From assembly GCF_963678635.1 (NCBI RefSeq), contig NC_087062.1:12818670-12882669 (forward strand): DNA of 64,000 bases. Direction: 5' to 3'. Positions 1 to 10,500 of this stretch are shown here, one piece after another (the first letter of the stretch is position 1; each line of letters starts with the position of its first letter). The position numbers were made by a program, and so were the translations under genes. The notes beneath the pieces are model-generated. The model made no database searches and had not been told where the DNA came from. It was given only the letters and a program-made list of their open reading frames with translations. The stretch comes from Symsagittifera roscoffensis (Eukaryota > Xenacoelomorpha > Acoela > Convolutidae).

Positions 1-1480
1 AAATCCACTAAAAAATTTTTCAAAAACGCTCAAAATTTTTTTTGCTGCATTTTTTTTGCATGCTTTTAGCTATGCTAACTAAAATTTCAATTTCGAAAAA
101 TTAGCATCAAAAATTTTTGCCAAAATTAGAAGTTTGTCACTTTCAATACATTGTTTGTGTATGACATCTGTTCTTAGCTTGTCTCCAATACATTGTGCAT
201 GCAAGATCGTCCAACCTTTGTCGACTATAGCGTCGAGTAACTAGGGTCTTTGCCAGTTGTGTTTGGTTACGAATGCAACAAAAAATTTGAGAAGAAATTG
301 AATTAGAAAAAAAACGCTAATGTCCCTATAGGAAAACATCCCTAAATTTACAAAAAGGACTATTTCAAAAATCAACCGTCAAAGAAAAGAAATGACGTCA
401 GAAATTTAGAACCTTATAGACTAAACAGCCCAAAGTCAGGTTTTTTCTACATCGCTTGCACAAAAATTGTTTTTGTTGAAACTGATAGTTTGGTTTTTGT
501 TTTGCTGAAGTGTTTTTACAGTACAACCCTTGTCTGGGCAAATTCTTAAAGTGATATGAAATTAAATTCTTAATTTGAAAAATTTTCACCTTTTTGGTTA
601 TTTTGGCTCATATTTTTGTCTGCAGGATAATTTTTTATTGAAACCTCTAAACGTATTAGCCAATCAAAATCGCTCAGGATAAAGACCAGAATCTTGAGCA
701 TTTAGCCAATCAGAATTGCTCAATTCTGGCTCAAGGTATAGAAATATTGATTTTGGGCCTTTTAGTGCATGAGACACAAAATTTGAAAAGCAAGCATAAA
801 AGAGCCAAAAACTTACTTTGGTAAGAAAAACATGTTTTCACACAAAACCACTTCAAAAAAATTGTTGTTCTAGTTCTACCCGAGTCGCAGGATCATAAAC
901 TGACTGAAAATACTTTGCGTAATTATTAGATTTTACAATATTTTGCATTGTGTTGCGACAAGCATTTGGAAATTACAAACGTTTGTCAGACTTGGAATTT
1001 TTTTTTTACTTTTTTAACGAACCAAAAGATGTTTAAGGACATGCTTTTTGTAAAACTTGTGAAATGTGAGTCCAGGCGCGAATCTAGATTTTCTGGAGTG
1101 AGGCGGGTTTTCAAAAAAATTCCAAAAGTTTGCTCACTTTGTTTTTTTAAGTCGACCAAGCTATCTTTTGAGCGTTCTCAGAACATTATCAAGACCATAG
1201 TTTGACAATTTTTTTTTAGCATTGCTGTAAGAATCTATGTGGTTTAGTCAAAATTTTTGCTTGAATCCTCAAAAATTATCTCAAGTAATTCTGTAACAGA
1301 GCATCAATGTTCGAGGCCGAAATTTCGGCCAAAATCACTACCATTCAACCGGAGACATTTCAGCCAAACTATCAAGGCAGCAATTATTCTAAAAAATATC
1401 CATTACAAACGGCATTGGCAAGTAGCGAACGCTTGCTCCGCTGCGCTTAAACTCAACACCAGACAATAGGGAGCGAGAAT
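1..1480. other. AT-rich stretch with no supportable gene
   Basis: I see no coding region with recognisable similarity. The stretch holds poly-A/T runs and a few CCAATCA-type motifs (about 659-711) that recur at 1954 and 17741 inside the duplicated block downstream. The short open frames at 948-1205 and 1257-1469 have skewed composition and no motif, so I treat them as chance ORFs. Confidence 0.5.
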
Positions 1481-2597
1481 CAGTGTTTTTAGTAAATTTA
1501 AATTGTTGCAGATGACTGGAACCGAAATTCGTCTGATTTTAATTTGGTTGGAGCGTATGGCAAATTTTGTCGAGATGTTATTCTTGTTTTGGTCTTTTGT
1601 CTACAAGTGAATAACATTTTCATAACGGTCTTAATTGAAATAAATCTCGACACCCGATACCCTGTAAATGTTTGAACATAATTCAAAGTTTGACACCTGA
1701 AATGTAAAAATACTGATTACGCTCTAGGGTCGAAATTTTTTACGCCCTCAAATCAGTTGTGTATCAGTTGAAATATCATCAAAAATATTTTCTAATTATT
1801 TCGATCTTTCTTAAGGTTCTACCTTGGGCAGAAAAATGTGAGACAATTTGCAGGGCTTGGGAGATGTCAATTGGTTGTTTTTTCCAATTACTGACTACTG
1901 ACGAACGGGCAGGGTTCTCATGTTCGAAGGACCAAATGCTTGAAAAGTCTCAACCAATCAAAATCGCTAAGCGTTCCTATTGGCTAAATGCCTTTCTCAC
2001 AAAATCGAAGTCAATATTAACAGAAAATGTTTTAAGTCAGAGGAAAATAATCAAAAATTTTACAAATTGCGGGTTACAACCGCAATACTATTGAGATAAA
2101 CATCAAAATTTATGAGTTCAAGTTCATACGAATTTTTCAGTCTTGAAAACTCATCTGCTTATTATCTAATCGGTGAGTAATAACACTAATGGCCTGGATT
2201 AATTTTTTAACTTTGAGATTTTTGCGATTTACTTTGAGATTTTGAATACTCAATTCTGATTGGCTGAAAGTAAGCTAAAATAAGTTTCAAGCATTCGGTC
2301 CTTCAAGCATGAGGGACGCCACCCTGACAAACATAGGCAAGAAATTCAGTTTGAATTTTAGAAATGTTGTTATTTCTGTAAATCCGAGTTAAGCGAGTAA
2401 AAGAAAATTTTTTGGTAGCTTCCAAATAGCAAAATTGCACATGGCAGAAAAATTTTTCAGCAAAGCCGGGTTTATTTTTGGTGACTTTGTTAAGCCAATG
2501 AATCTTCTTCCAATGATTCGGTTTGCCGATTCATTCTGCCAATGAATCTTTAGATAAAGCTATTTCTGATCTTGATTCATACATTTAAATCAAAAAA

Positions 2598-3647
2598 CGA
2601 CCTAGCAAACACTATGAGCGATAATCAATAAAATGCGATCAATTGACACTTGAAAAATGCGGAGAACCCAATCCAATTAATTGACATACAATTTAAGTAA
2701 TTGACATTTTATCTCCCAAATGACTTTTCGCAACACTTGAAATTTTACTCAACTACATAATTTAAGTATAAAGCGTTTCCATTCATCTTTATCGGCAGAG
2801 TAGTTTGGCTATTTCCTGATTCAGATTTTTAAAAATTGTAGAAATTATAATCAAACTAAAACTAAGCTTTTGACATAAGCAAAAAAACTTCAAACGAGCT
2901 GCTGAAAATACAGAGTTTCCAAAATAGACATTATATCAAAATCAAATTTAACCTTTAATTTTCGGATCAATTTAAAATTCTAGTTAGGACATCAACAACA
3001 ATTTTTGTTACAAAATTAAATGCATTGTCAGAAGTATTTGGAGCTAGAGAAAAATCATATCATTGAAAACATCGAAAAATTGCAAGCAACTGAAAACGGG
3101 TCTGTTGGTCAGATGTGATTCAGGACGACTCTACGAGTGAAAACTCAAAGCGGGTCAATATAGAGTTAGCCAAAATGGACACCAAAAAATCTTATTTCAA
3201 AAATTACATAATGCTGTGGCAATTGAATTAGAATTGGAACAAAATGTTATAAGGGCTTGAGTTCTGTCAGTTCAAATGAAAATCTGTGCTTAAGGAAGTG
3301 TTTTAGAAACTAACTTGCATTTTTTCCGACAAATTTTTTCAAAGGTTTTATCTAAAGAAGAGTAGCATTTAGTTCCTAAATCCTTCTAGATTCACGTTCT
3401 GTCTAATTTTGAAAAATTGTTGAAGCTTTTTTTTTAATACAAGCAAACCAGAATTTTGGTATTATGCTTTTGTTTTAAACATGATGTACATCAAGCTCTA
3501 TCAGACGTAGACATGATGTACATCAAGCTCTATCAGACGTAGACATGATGTACATCAAGCTCTATCAGACGTAGACATGATGTACATCAAGCTCTATCAG
3601 ACGTAGTCGCATTTTATTGATTATCGCTCATAGTGTTCGCTAGGTCG
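2598..3647. mobile_element. Non-autonomous TIR element (MITE-like), about 1.05 kb
   Basis: The ends are a 41-bp terminal inverted repeat: 2598-2638 and the reverse complement of 3607-3647 differ at one position, with outer sequence CGACCTAGC. There is no transposase ORF between them. The interior begins with several AATTGACA repeats and ends with a 32-bp tandem repeat abutting the right TIR. I could not identify a clean target-site duplication. In the sister copy the left TIR survives at 18369 but the right TIR is replaced by unrelated sequence after about 19276. The superfamily cannot be assigned. Confidence 0.8.
3479..3606. repeat. 32-bp tandem repeat, 4 copies
   Basis: Four consecutive copies of a 32-bp unit containing the palindrome GATGTACATC lie immediately inside the right TIR of the MITE. 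The duplicated block has a single copy at about 19244-19275, where the unit carries a perfect 16-bp palindrome CTTGATGTACATCAAG. Expansion therefore happened after the duplication, or contraction occurred in the other copy. Confidence 0.9.
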
Positions 3648-4077
3648 GCAAAGGTTATTCTAATTATGACAATAAGGAGGACGTTAAAAACGGCCACAAA
3701 AGTTAAAGTAAAAATGGCTTGTTTAAAGTTGTTGGAACTCAGAGTAGGCGATGCAGCCCTCTAATCCGGTAATCTCTAATACGAAAAACAAAAATACATT
3801 TCAAAAATCATCGAGGTTAAAGGCGTGGTTCTCAATTTCTAGAATTGCTAGTTTCTCTAATTTAAAAATTTTCTATAATTAGGCACGTCCAGTTAATTCA
3901 AAACTGATTTTAAAAAGACTTACCTAGATTCCAGTTACATTTTAAGCTTCGAAGTGGTCAATAGTTTTTTTTACTTATGCAGCGCGAACGAACTTGGCAT
4001 CCAGAATCAAGCGACAATTGGTCTGTCATTTTTTCATGGCCGTTGAGTTCCTCTAAACTTTTTTCATTTGTTTTCAG

Positions 4078-4247
4078 ATTGTTTCCTGATGGAAACTGTC
4101 AAGCGAGCTCTAAATTTTGCAAACAAAAATTTTAAGAACTTGCAGAGTTCTCTTCAAGTTGAAAAGTTGTACCAAACAGTTCCTGGTTATTACGACCAAT
4201 GCACTGAATGTGAGTCTTCTAGTCCGTGGTTCTTCAACGTTTTTTAA
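4078..4247 (+). other. Putative exon with short ORF inside repeat copy A
   Basis: A strong splice acceptor (pyrimidine-rich tract ending TTTTCAG at 4071-4077) precedes a segment with ATG at 4089. The frame runs 53 codons to TAA at 4245-4247 and begins METVKRALNF. A donor-like GTGAGT starts at 4210. The same arrangement is kept at 13291-13469 and, truncated on the left, at about 19735-19845, with mostly conservative peptide differences. I do not recognise the peptide. It could be an exon captured from a host gene or an accessory exon of the repeat itself. It is too short to prove coding by eye. Confidence 0.45.
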
Positions 4248-4254
4248 GATATTG

Positions 4255-5130
4255 TCGTTCTACATGCAATACCATTAGGTATTGGCACAAGTCCTCAATT
4301 AATATGATGTTTATTGTTACTAATTTTTTTTAAGGACACTGTGATCCATTATGTACAAGTTGTAGAGCGCTGATTTAAAAGATACAGACAAAATGAACAA
4401 AACTAAGGTTAAGATTAGACAAAAACCAAATAAAGCTAAATTTGTGCTTCAATTTGACAAAATTATCATGGTGCAATTTATTTTGTGATTTTCGTGGCCA
4501 AAAGCTTGCCCCAAAAATGGGTTATTCTGGCTTTTTAGTCAATCAAAACTCACTCTGAATCTAATGTCTCAATTAATGAGCCAGCTATATCACAGTGAAA
4601 CTCTCAAACAGCCCAACAAAATTTTAGAAAAATATAACCTCAAAAAATCTGTTTAAATGAAAATATTTTTGTTTGATAGCCAAAAATGTCATTTTTACAA
4701 AAAAAGCTCCGATATTTCGGTTGAAAACAAATTTTAAAAATTTTGCGCAAATTTTTGGAGGTTATACTTTTCTAAGATTTTGTTGGGCGGTATGAGAGAC
4801 TCACTGAGATATAGCTTGCTCGTCAATTGACTCGAATGACTAGAAGAAGCCAAAATGACCCGTTTGTGGGGTAAAATTGTGGCCCAAAATTCGCAAAAAA
4901 ATTGCATGATAAAAAGTCTGGTAAAATATAAGCATCTTTAGTTCTAATTTTTGTTTGTCTAATCTCGGACCAATTTGAGAAACACGCGTTATGAAATCCA
5001 AAAAGTGTTGTTTTTTTTGTCCGGGTAATTTACCTCAGCACTTTAGCAAACTTGTTGAGCTTTGACAAACTTAACGATCGAAGATAAGCCAATGCAAACT
5101 ATGATATTGCTAGGTGCAGACACAAACTGA
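4255..5130. repeat. Large imperfect palindrome (foldback module), copy A
   Basis: The left half pairs with the right half over several hundred bases around a centre near 4700. Clear matching blocks include GATTAGACAAA (4414) with the reverse complement near 4955, CCCCAAAAATGGGTTATTCTGG (about 4509) with its counterpart near 4850, AATGAGCCAGCTATAT (4576) with 4813-4828, and CCCAACAAAATTTTAGA (about 4611) with 4773-4789. The same structure is present in the copies at 13475-14330 and 19850-20705. In the gag array (21812-22345 and 23470-24010) the left arm is the 3' coding end of gag. It has no coding capacity of its own here. Confidence 0.8.
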
Positions 5131-5261
5131 GCTAGAAACAGTTATATTAATCAAGTTGAGCTTTAGTGACTTACCGTGTATCTCGCTTCATCTGTGATTC
5201 AGAGTACTTTACGGATTTTTTTCTGTATATCTGTTACCACAAGTACGGAAGAAAGTATAAG

Positions 5262-6852
5262 ATGGCAGAGCCAGTTGGATTAAAGAACCCACATGGAACC
5301 AACCCTTAAAAGGATGGGGCAACACAGAAACAACCATTAGAGAGGGAGAGGAGGACGTTAATTTTGTATATGGGTTCAATCAAGAAGTACATAAAACGAA
5401 TAGAATACGCTGCTACAAGACAAACCGACGCTGATATACTGTCTGGAACTAATATATGAAGGTGAGCTGATAAAAGGAAAAGAGACCCCGGCACAAGAAA
5501 TAGACAGAAGGCAAAAAACACGGAGAGGAGAATGAAATCGTGAAACGAAATACGAAATTTAGAAAGAACGGGAGTGATGCGCGAACAAAGGTCATGAAAC
5601 GCAGCAGATGCCAAAAAAAAAATCTAATTAATTCCATGGTTATTTAATTCATTGCCTCTCTGTACACATAGGTGCACAGATCGCTCAGACAACAAAAATA
5701 AAATGTCAAAATTAACACAATGACAGTGAAACAGTTGGGAGGATTATAAAAACATCTGGAGTATATGATCGTGGGCGAACGGATCATAGCGTTCGAGAGA
5801 TACTACGACAGCAAGAGAGACATTCAATTATGCGCTCAGTAGAGAGAAGGAAAATGAAATTTCCAGGTCAATGAGAAACACCGGTATCTCCTCCCAGCAA
5901 TCGTTAATGTAGACAACAAGTACAACAAACATCGAACAAGAAATCATAGCTTACATTAACAACGTTGTCTGTACAAAACAGTCCCATACAAAACAGCAGG
6001 TTGCGAGCTTGCCAACAGAGGGTAGGACTTAATCTGAAACTTAAACCTTGCTGACACTTGAAATAGTAAGATCAGCTTCTTACCAGAAAAAAGAAGCAAA
6101 TACTTTCAACCGCCACAAAGATTCGCGTTGAAAGAAAAAGAAGTTAGTTGACTAATTCGACTGACATTATAGTAAGCACAAAAATCAATCAAATTTATTA
6201 TGCAAACATCGTGAGCGAAAACGTTACAGCAAGTCAGGATCAAAATTCCACCAACACTAAAACCCTACCTGTCAATGATATTTCACTACGAGTTAAGAAT
6301 CTAAGTTCGACTCTCTATCATTCGTTAATGTTACGAAGTTTAAAATCCACAGCTTATTAGCTGCAAAGCGCACTTCCTGATGTTTTGAAATTATGTTCCA
6401 TGTTGTCCAAAAATTTTAGAATCAGTTACAAAGAAGCAACTGAATGGAGTATTCGATTGAATATAAAAACCGTTTAAAACCACCGGCGACCTTAAACCGG
6501 ACTGTTTTGTATTGGACTTTTTTTATACTTCATTACATAATTTTTGGGACTTTTTGTATTGGACTGTTTTGTATATGCACAATAAACAACAACAATCAAA
6601 GAGGAAAACTCAAAAACAATGGAACTGGTTTTTTCAAAAACAACCACAATAACAAAAACAGCAACAACAATAGACAACAAGCCAAAGCGGAAGAGTACAA
6701 TCAAGCTATAACAGTGGACGAGGCGTACACCATTACAGTTCAGCAGGCAGAAAAATTTTCGAACGCTGAAATAACTTTGAAAACAATCACCTGACCACCG
6801 TTCCAGTCAAATTGTGCAAAATGCAAAAAAAGGACATTTCACCAGGGGAGAA
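5262..6852 (+). pseudogene. Decayed gag of LTR family 2 (MAEPVG-type), copy 1
   Basis: The frame opens with ATG at 5262 (MAEPVGLKNPHG) and is soon broken. Fragments in several frames match the second copy at 24182-24692 plus 43040-43560, including a segment reading RIIAFERY near 5775. Compared with that copy, about 160 bp is missing after roughly 5803. Downstream, 6444-6794 is open and Asn/Lys/Gln-rich. A purine-rich AGGGGAGAA (6844-6852) resembles the polypurine tract before the 3' LTR at 48966, so the element probably ended near 6852. The N-terminal sequence resembles the MAQPAG family in layout, so these look like sister gag families. No intact product is possible. Confidence 0.6.
5968..6580. 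repeat. Inverted TGTTTTGTAT iterons
   Basis: The sequence GTACAAAACAGTCCCATACA begins at 5970 and continues AAACAG. It faces inverted, degenerate partners CTGTTTTGTATTGGACT at about 6502 and GTATTGGACTGTTTTGTAT near 6557. The family-2 copy at 43481-43709 keeps a nearly perfect 26-nt inverted pair. The spacing and repetition suggest a structured RNA or a protein-binding array in the 3' part of the retroelement. Confidence 0.55.
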
Positions 6853-7108
6853 TACCCTAGAAAAAAATAGAACCCTAAATTTTTTCAAAAATTTTGTCAA
6901 AAATGAAAAATTTGAAAAAATTGAGTTAGAAATATTTGAACGGAAAAAATAAGAGTCAAGACTGAAAAAGAGCCGGTTATGAAAATGAAAGGCGAATCAA
7001 CAAAACTGTTGGGCAAACTGATCTTTTCTATAGAATTGATACACATTATGACATAAAGCCAAAAATAAAAGCCACGATTCTATAACATTTGATCAAATTG
7101 TCTCTGTT
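6853..7108. other. Spacer between family-2 gag remnant and gypsy LTR
   Basis: About 250 bp of A-rich sequence without an ORF or repeat that I recognise. It ends at the 5' LTR of the gypsy element, where the last five bases CTGTT (7104-7108) are a candidate target-site duplication. Confidence 0.5.
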
Positions 7109-7442
7109 TGTCATGCCACGCATACAACATCGCATGTTCATACGTTGCATTCGTTGCATTCTCGTTTGCAGTCTTTGCAGTGGCGTCAGGGCCACCTACC
7201 TGTCGTACTCAACTAGAACACATGGTGCTAAAGTTTATGTTATCTGTCTGTTTATCTGTGCTAAGAGACAGACATACTCCAACAAACTTATTTAAACTCA
7301 AACTGTTAAAACCATCTTGTTATAGTTAGGTTTATTCTGGGTCCATTAAGATCCGATAGAAGTATAGTTATACTTATTCGCTACTTAATTCAAATCTTCC
7401 ATTTTACCGAGTTTTGTTAGTCCCAGACTTCGTTAAATGTCA
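7109..7442 (+). repeat. 5' LTR of gypsy element
   Basis: 334 bp, begins TG and ends CA. It is homologous along its whole length to 12618-12959. The terminal A of this LTR supplies the A of the gag ATG (7442-7444). Confidence 0.9.
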
Positions 7443-7552
7443 TGGCGCAGCCACCAGTTCCTGTTTCGGATGACAGGACTGACCTTGCTGGATTACCTCC
7501 ATTTTGGACGAAGCCATCTCTTTCTCACGCTTCATTTACGCCCATAACATGA
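7442..7552 (+). pseudogene. Gag N-terminal stub
   Basis: ATG at 7442 overlaps the LTR/PBS junction. The 36-residue frame begins MAQPPVPVSD and includes LPPFWT, the short motif that commonly opens gypsy-type Gag capsid regions, then runs into TGA at 7550. Everything from there to the protease is missing, so this is a deletion remnant of gag. Confidence 0.7.
7443..7460 (+). promoter_or_regulatory. Primer binding site of gypsy element
   Basis: TGGCGCAGCCACCAGTTC follows the LTR directly, as expected for a tRNA 3'-end complement. The TGGCGCAG core resembles PBSs described as matching tRNA-Ser in insect 17.6/297-type elements. The tRNA identity is an inference. Confidence 0.6.
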
Positions 7553-10500
7553 ATGATGATATTTCGTTTGTGGACTATAACAAGAATTCCATCAAAACTT
7601 TTGGAAGTCTGACGATACCAGTTTCTTCTGGGGGATGGAAAAAAGATTATGCTACATTCCTAGTTTCAGAAAACAAAACTAGATGTTTGTTGGGGTTGGA
7701 TCTTCAAGGATCTTTGGGCATAGATACTGTTCAACGAAATCCACCTCAAGTGAAGAGGGTTTAAGGGAAAATTTGGTGGAAAACTTAACCTCAGACATGA
7801 TTAAATCCCATTTTGTCAAGAAATTCCCGTTGTTATTCACTCGGCATGGTAAATCTAAATCTCATCAAGTTCATACTACGGTCATGGAGCCATTGATACC
7901 CAGACAAATAAAACGACGAAATGTGCCAATACATATCCAGGATCGTGTCTCTGAAGAGCTTAAGTCATTGGTCAGAGATGGCCACGACACCAAACTGGAA
8001 AAATGCACCACAGATCATTTTATTAACCCTATTGTGATAACAGCTAAGAAAGATGGGTCGATTAAACTCGCTATGGATGCTAAGCCTCTTAACGCTCAAA
8101 TTTGGAAAAATAATTATCAAATGCCGAATTTCCAAGAACTAATCAATTCGGCAGCTCAAATTATAACAAGTGATGTTTCTGGTTCGGTTTGTTTTACCTC
8201 CCTCGACTTAAAATATGCGTTCAGTCAACTTAAACTTTCAAAATTAACTAGTAGTCATTGTAACTTCAATATCATCTGCGGAGAAGCAACAGGAACGTAC
8301 AGATTCATCACTGGGTTCTACGGGCTGAAAGATATGCCGTCGGAATTTTAAAAAGCGATGGATTGTACGCTTCAAGGGATTCCGGGAAATATTTGTTAGT
8401 CGGATGACATTCTAGTGATTTCAAAAGGAACACTGTCCCAACATACTGAAATTGTACATAAAGTTCTCTCTAGACTGGACGAAGAAGGTTTGGCGTTGAA
8501 ATTGTCTAATAGCGAGTTTGCAGTGGATAAGCTCGATTGGCTGGGTTTCGAGATAGATTCTTCAAGTAATGCCCCATAGTTTTCTAAGATTGAAGCAGTA
8601 CGCAACTTGAAGGCACCTAGGACGCTTAAGCAACTTCGATCTTTCATGGGAACGCTCAACCATTTCCAAAAGTTCATGCCCGGATTACATAAACTCACGT
8701 GCGAATTTCGGGACTCTCTTAAACTTTGTAATAAGAGGAAATTTGTTTGGAACGAACCCCAAGAGGCGGCTTTTCAGAAGATTCTGGATCTCGTTGCCGA
8801 GATTACCGATTTGTTTCACTACGACCCGGCAAAGAGGACGCGCTTCAGGTGTGACACTAGCCACTCTGGTTTGGGGAGCGTGTTTGGAACAAGAGACCGA
8901 AGAAGGTTTGTGGGTATCTATATCGTTTGCCTTACGTTTTCCTAATTCTGCTGAACTTAAATATAGTACTAATGAATTGGAGTTGTTAGCGGTGGTCTGA
9001 GCGTGCGAGCATTTCCGCACCTATCTATTAGGCAATAAATTCGAAATACTTACGGACCATAAAGCGATTATTTTGGCTCTGAAAGAACATAGGGGAAATA
9101 AACTCTATCAGTCGCGTTTAACACGCTGGTCGGACAGACTTTTGCCATTTGACTATGACATCCGGCATGTGCCTGGTGCTACGCTTGGCATGGCCGATTA
9201 TCTTTCTCGCCATCCTACATTCAACGCCCCCCCCCCCCCTAGTTCTGTTTACGATGCGTTATTTGTTACAAAAACCATCGAGAATTTCACTCAAGCGTGT
9301 AATTCAATTAGGGCTGGTGCCTGGGCTCCGTCTGCAGGTTTCACCGATCACACTTTTGTTTCTCATATATCTATTGAGGTTTTGAATTCTATCCAAAAGT
9401 CAGTTGGCATCGGAATTCCCGGTGCAATGCCGCGACAGGGCGCAATTTCAGACTCTGTTCCTCTCGACCAATCAAAATCGTTCACTGATAATCGATATAT
9501 GCCGGTAGGGGCGATGAGTTTTTATCGCATTCCATTAGTGATGTAAATAGTGGTTCACCGCAAGAGGGCGTCGCTTGTGGGACTGGTGATTCTCACCAAT
9601 CAGATTTCAATGTGGTTTACAGTAAGCGGATACCAATTAAGTGGCTTTTGTTGACGGAAAGTGTTAACCAATCACGTGCGTTCGATTGTTCAAGTTTACT
9701 GCCGTGCAAGGGCTACGCAAATTTGACGAAAGTGCTCAGCCAATCAGAAAAAAGATGCTCTAAAAGATTCAATCAGATGATCTAAAAGATTCAAAAGTGA
9801 ATCAGATTCAATTTCACGCCTTCTCAAGGTCAAAACAAGTCATTCTCAAGTCAGTTCTGCTCATTTGTTAACTCACACTCAGTTGACCAATCATATTGTG
9901 AAATATCTTCCTCTCCGATAAACGCTTAAATGAAATCTCCGTTACAGTCCATAGCGGGATTTCTAGAGAAGAGAAATGCCGTCGCAGAAGTTTTGCGATT
10001 CGCGCTCGCCAGCAGCAAAAGACTAAAGGAGTTTGTGCAGTCAAGCTGAAACCTTTTGTCTCCCAAGATAAAAAGGAAATAGTAGGCCTTCCCAGCCTAT
10101 TTGACGTTGGATTATTAGCAGAACTAACAGATGAAAATGAGTTCCTTGGGCCCATGAAGAGGGCAATTCAGGACAATGATGTTCAGTCCTTTTCGAAACA
10201 AGGGGTGTATATCTCACAGTTTTGGCCAATCGCGTCTGTGGTGGACAACTGTATCCTTATCGACAACAAGCTGGCAATTCCTTTCAAGCTCCGTTCGGCA
10301 ATCTTGACTCGACTTCACCAATCTCACCCGGGCCAGCAAGCAATGATAGAAGCGGCAGAATATATCTGGTGGCCGTCTATGAAATGCCAAATCGTCGAAA
10401 AGTGTCAGGGGTGCATGGAATGTACAAAGTTTGGTAAGAATCTGAAGTCATCTCAGACCTTTATTTCTTCGCTACCGCTTCCTCCTCTTGTTGCTCCTAA

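Larger units (their letters stand above)
1485..5261. repeat. Segmental duplication, copy A
   Basis: This block matches 17270-20835 almost base for base in order (for example 1498-1686 with 17284-17472, and 1759-2095 with 17546-17882). A partial third copy, covering only the region from about 3873 on, is at 13084-14415. It contains a MITE (2598-3647), a putative exon with splice sites (4078-4209) and a large imperfect palindrome (about 4255-5130). Its right end runs straight into a MAEPVG-type gag start at 5262, whereas copy B runs into an LTR and a MAQPAG-type gag. The block therefore behaves as upstream (U3-like or 5' flanking) sequence shared by different LTR elements. Differences between copies include a 32-bp repeat expansion at 3479-3606. 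Confidence 0.85.

Noticed and set aside
3479-3606. Possible CRISPR-like array
   Set aside because: Units are directly abutting 32-bp copies with no unique spacers, in a eukaryotic repeat; a simple tandem repeat.
9450-9900. Repeated CCAATCA motifs as promoter elements
   Set aside because: They lie in the decayed coding linker between RNase H and integrase and often read as Gln-Ser codons, so a regulatory role is unsupported.
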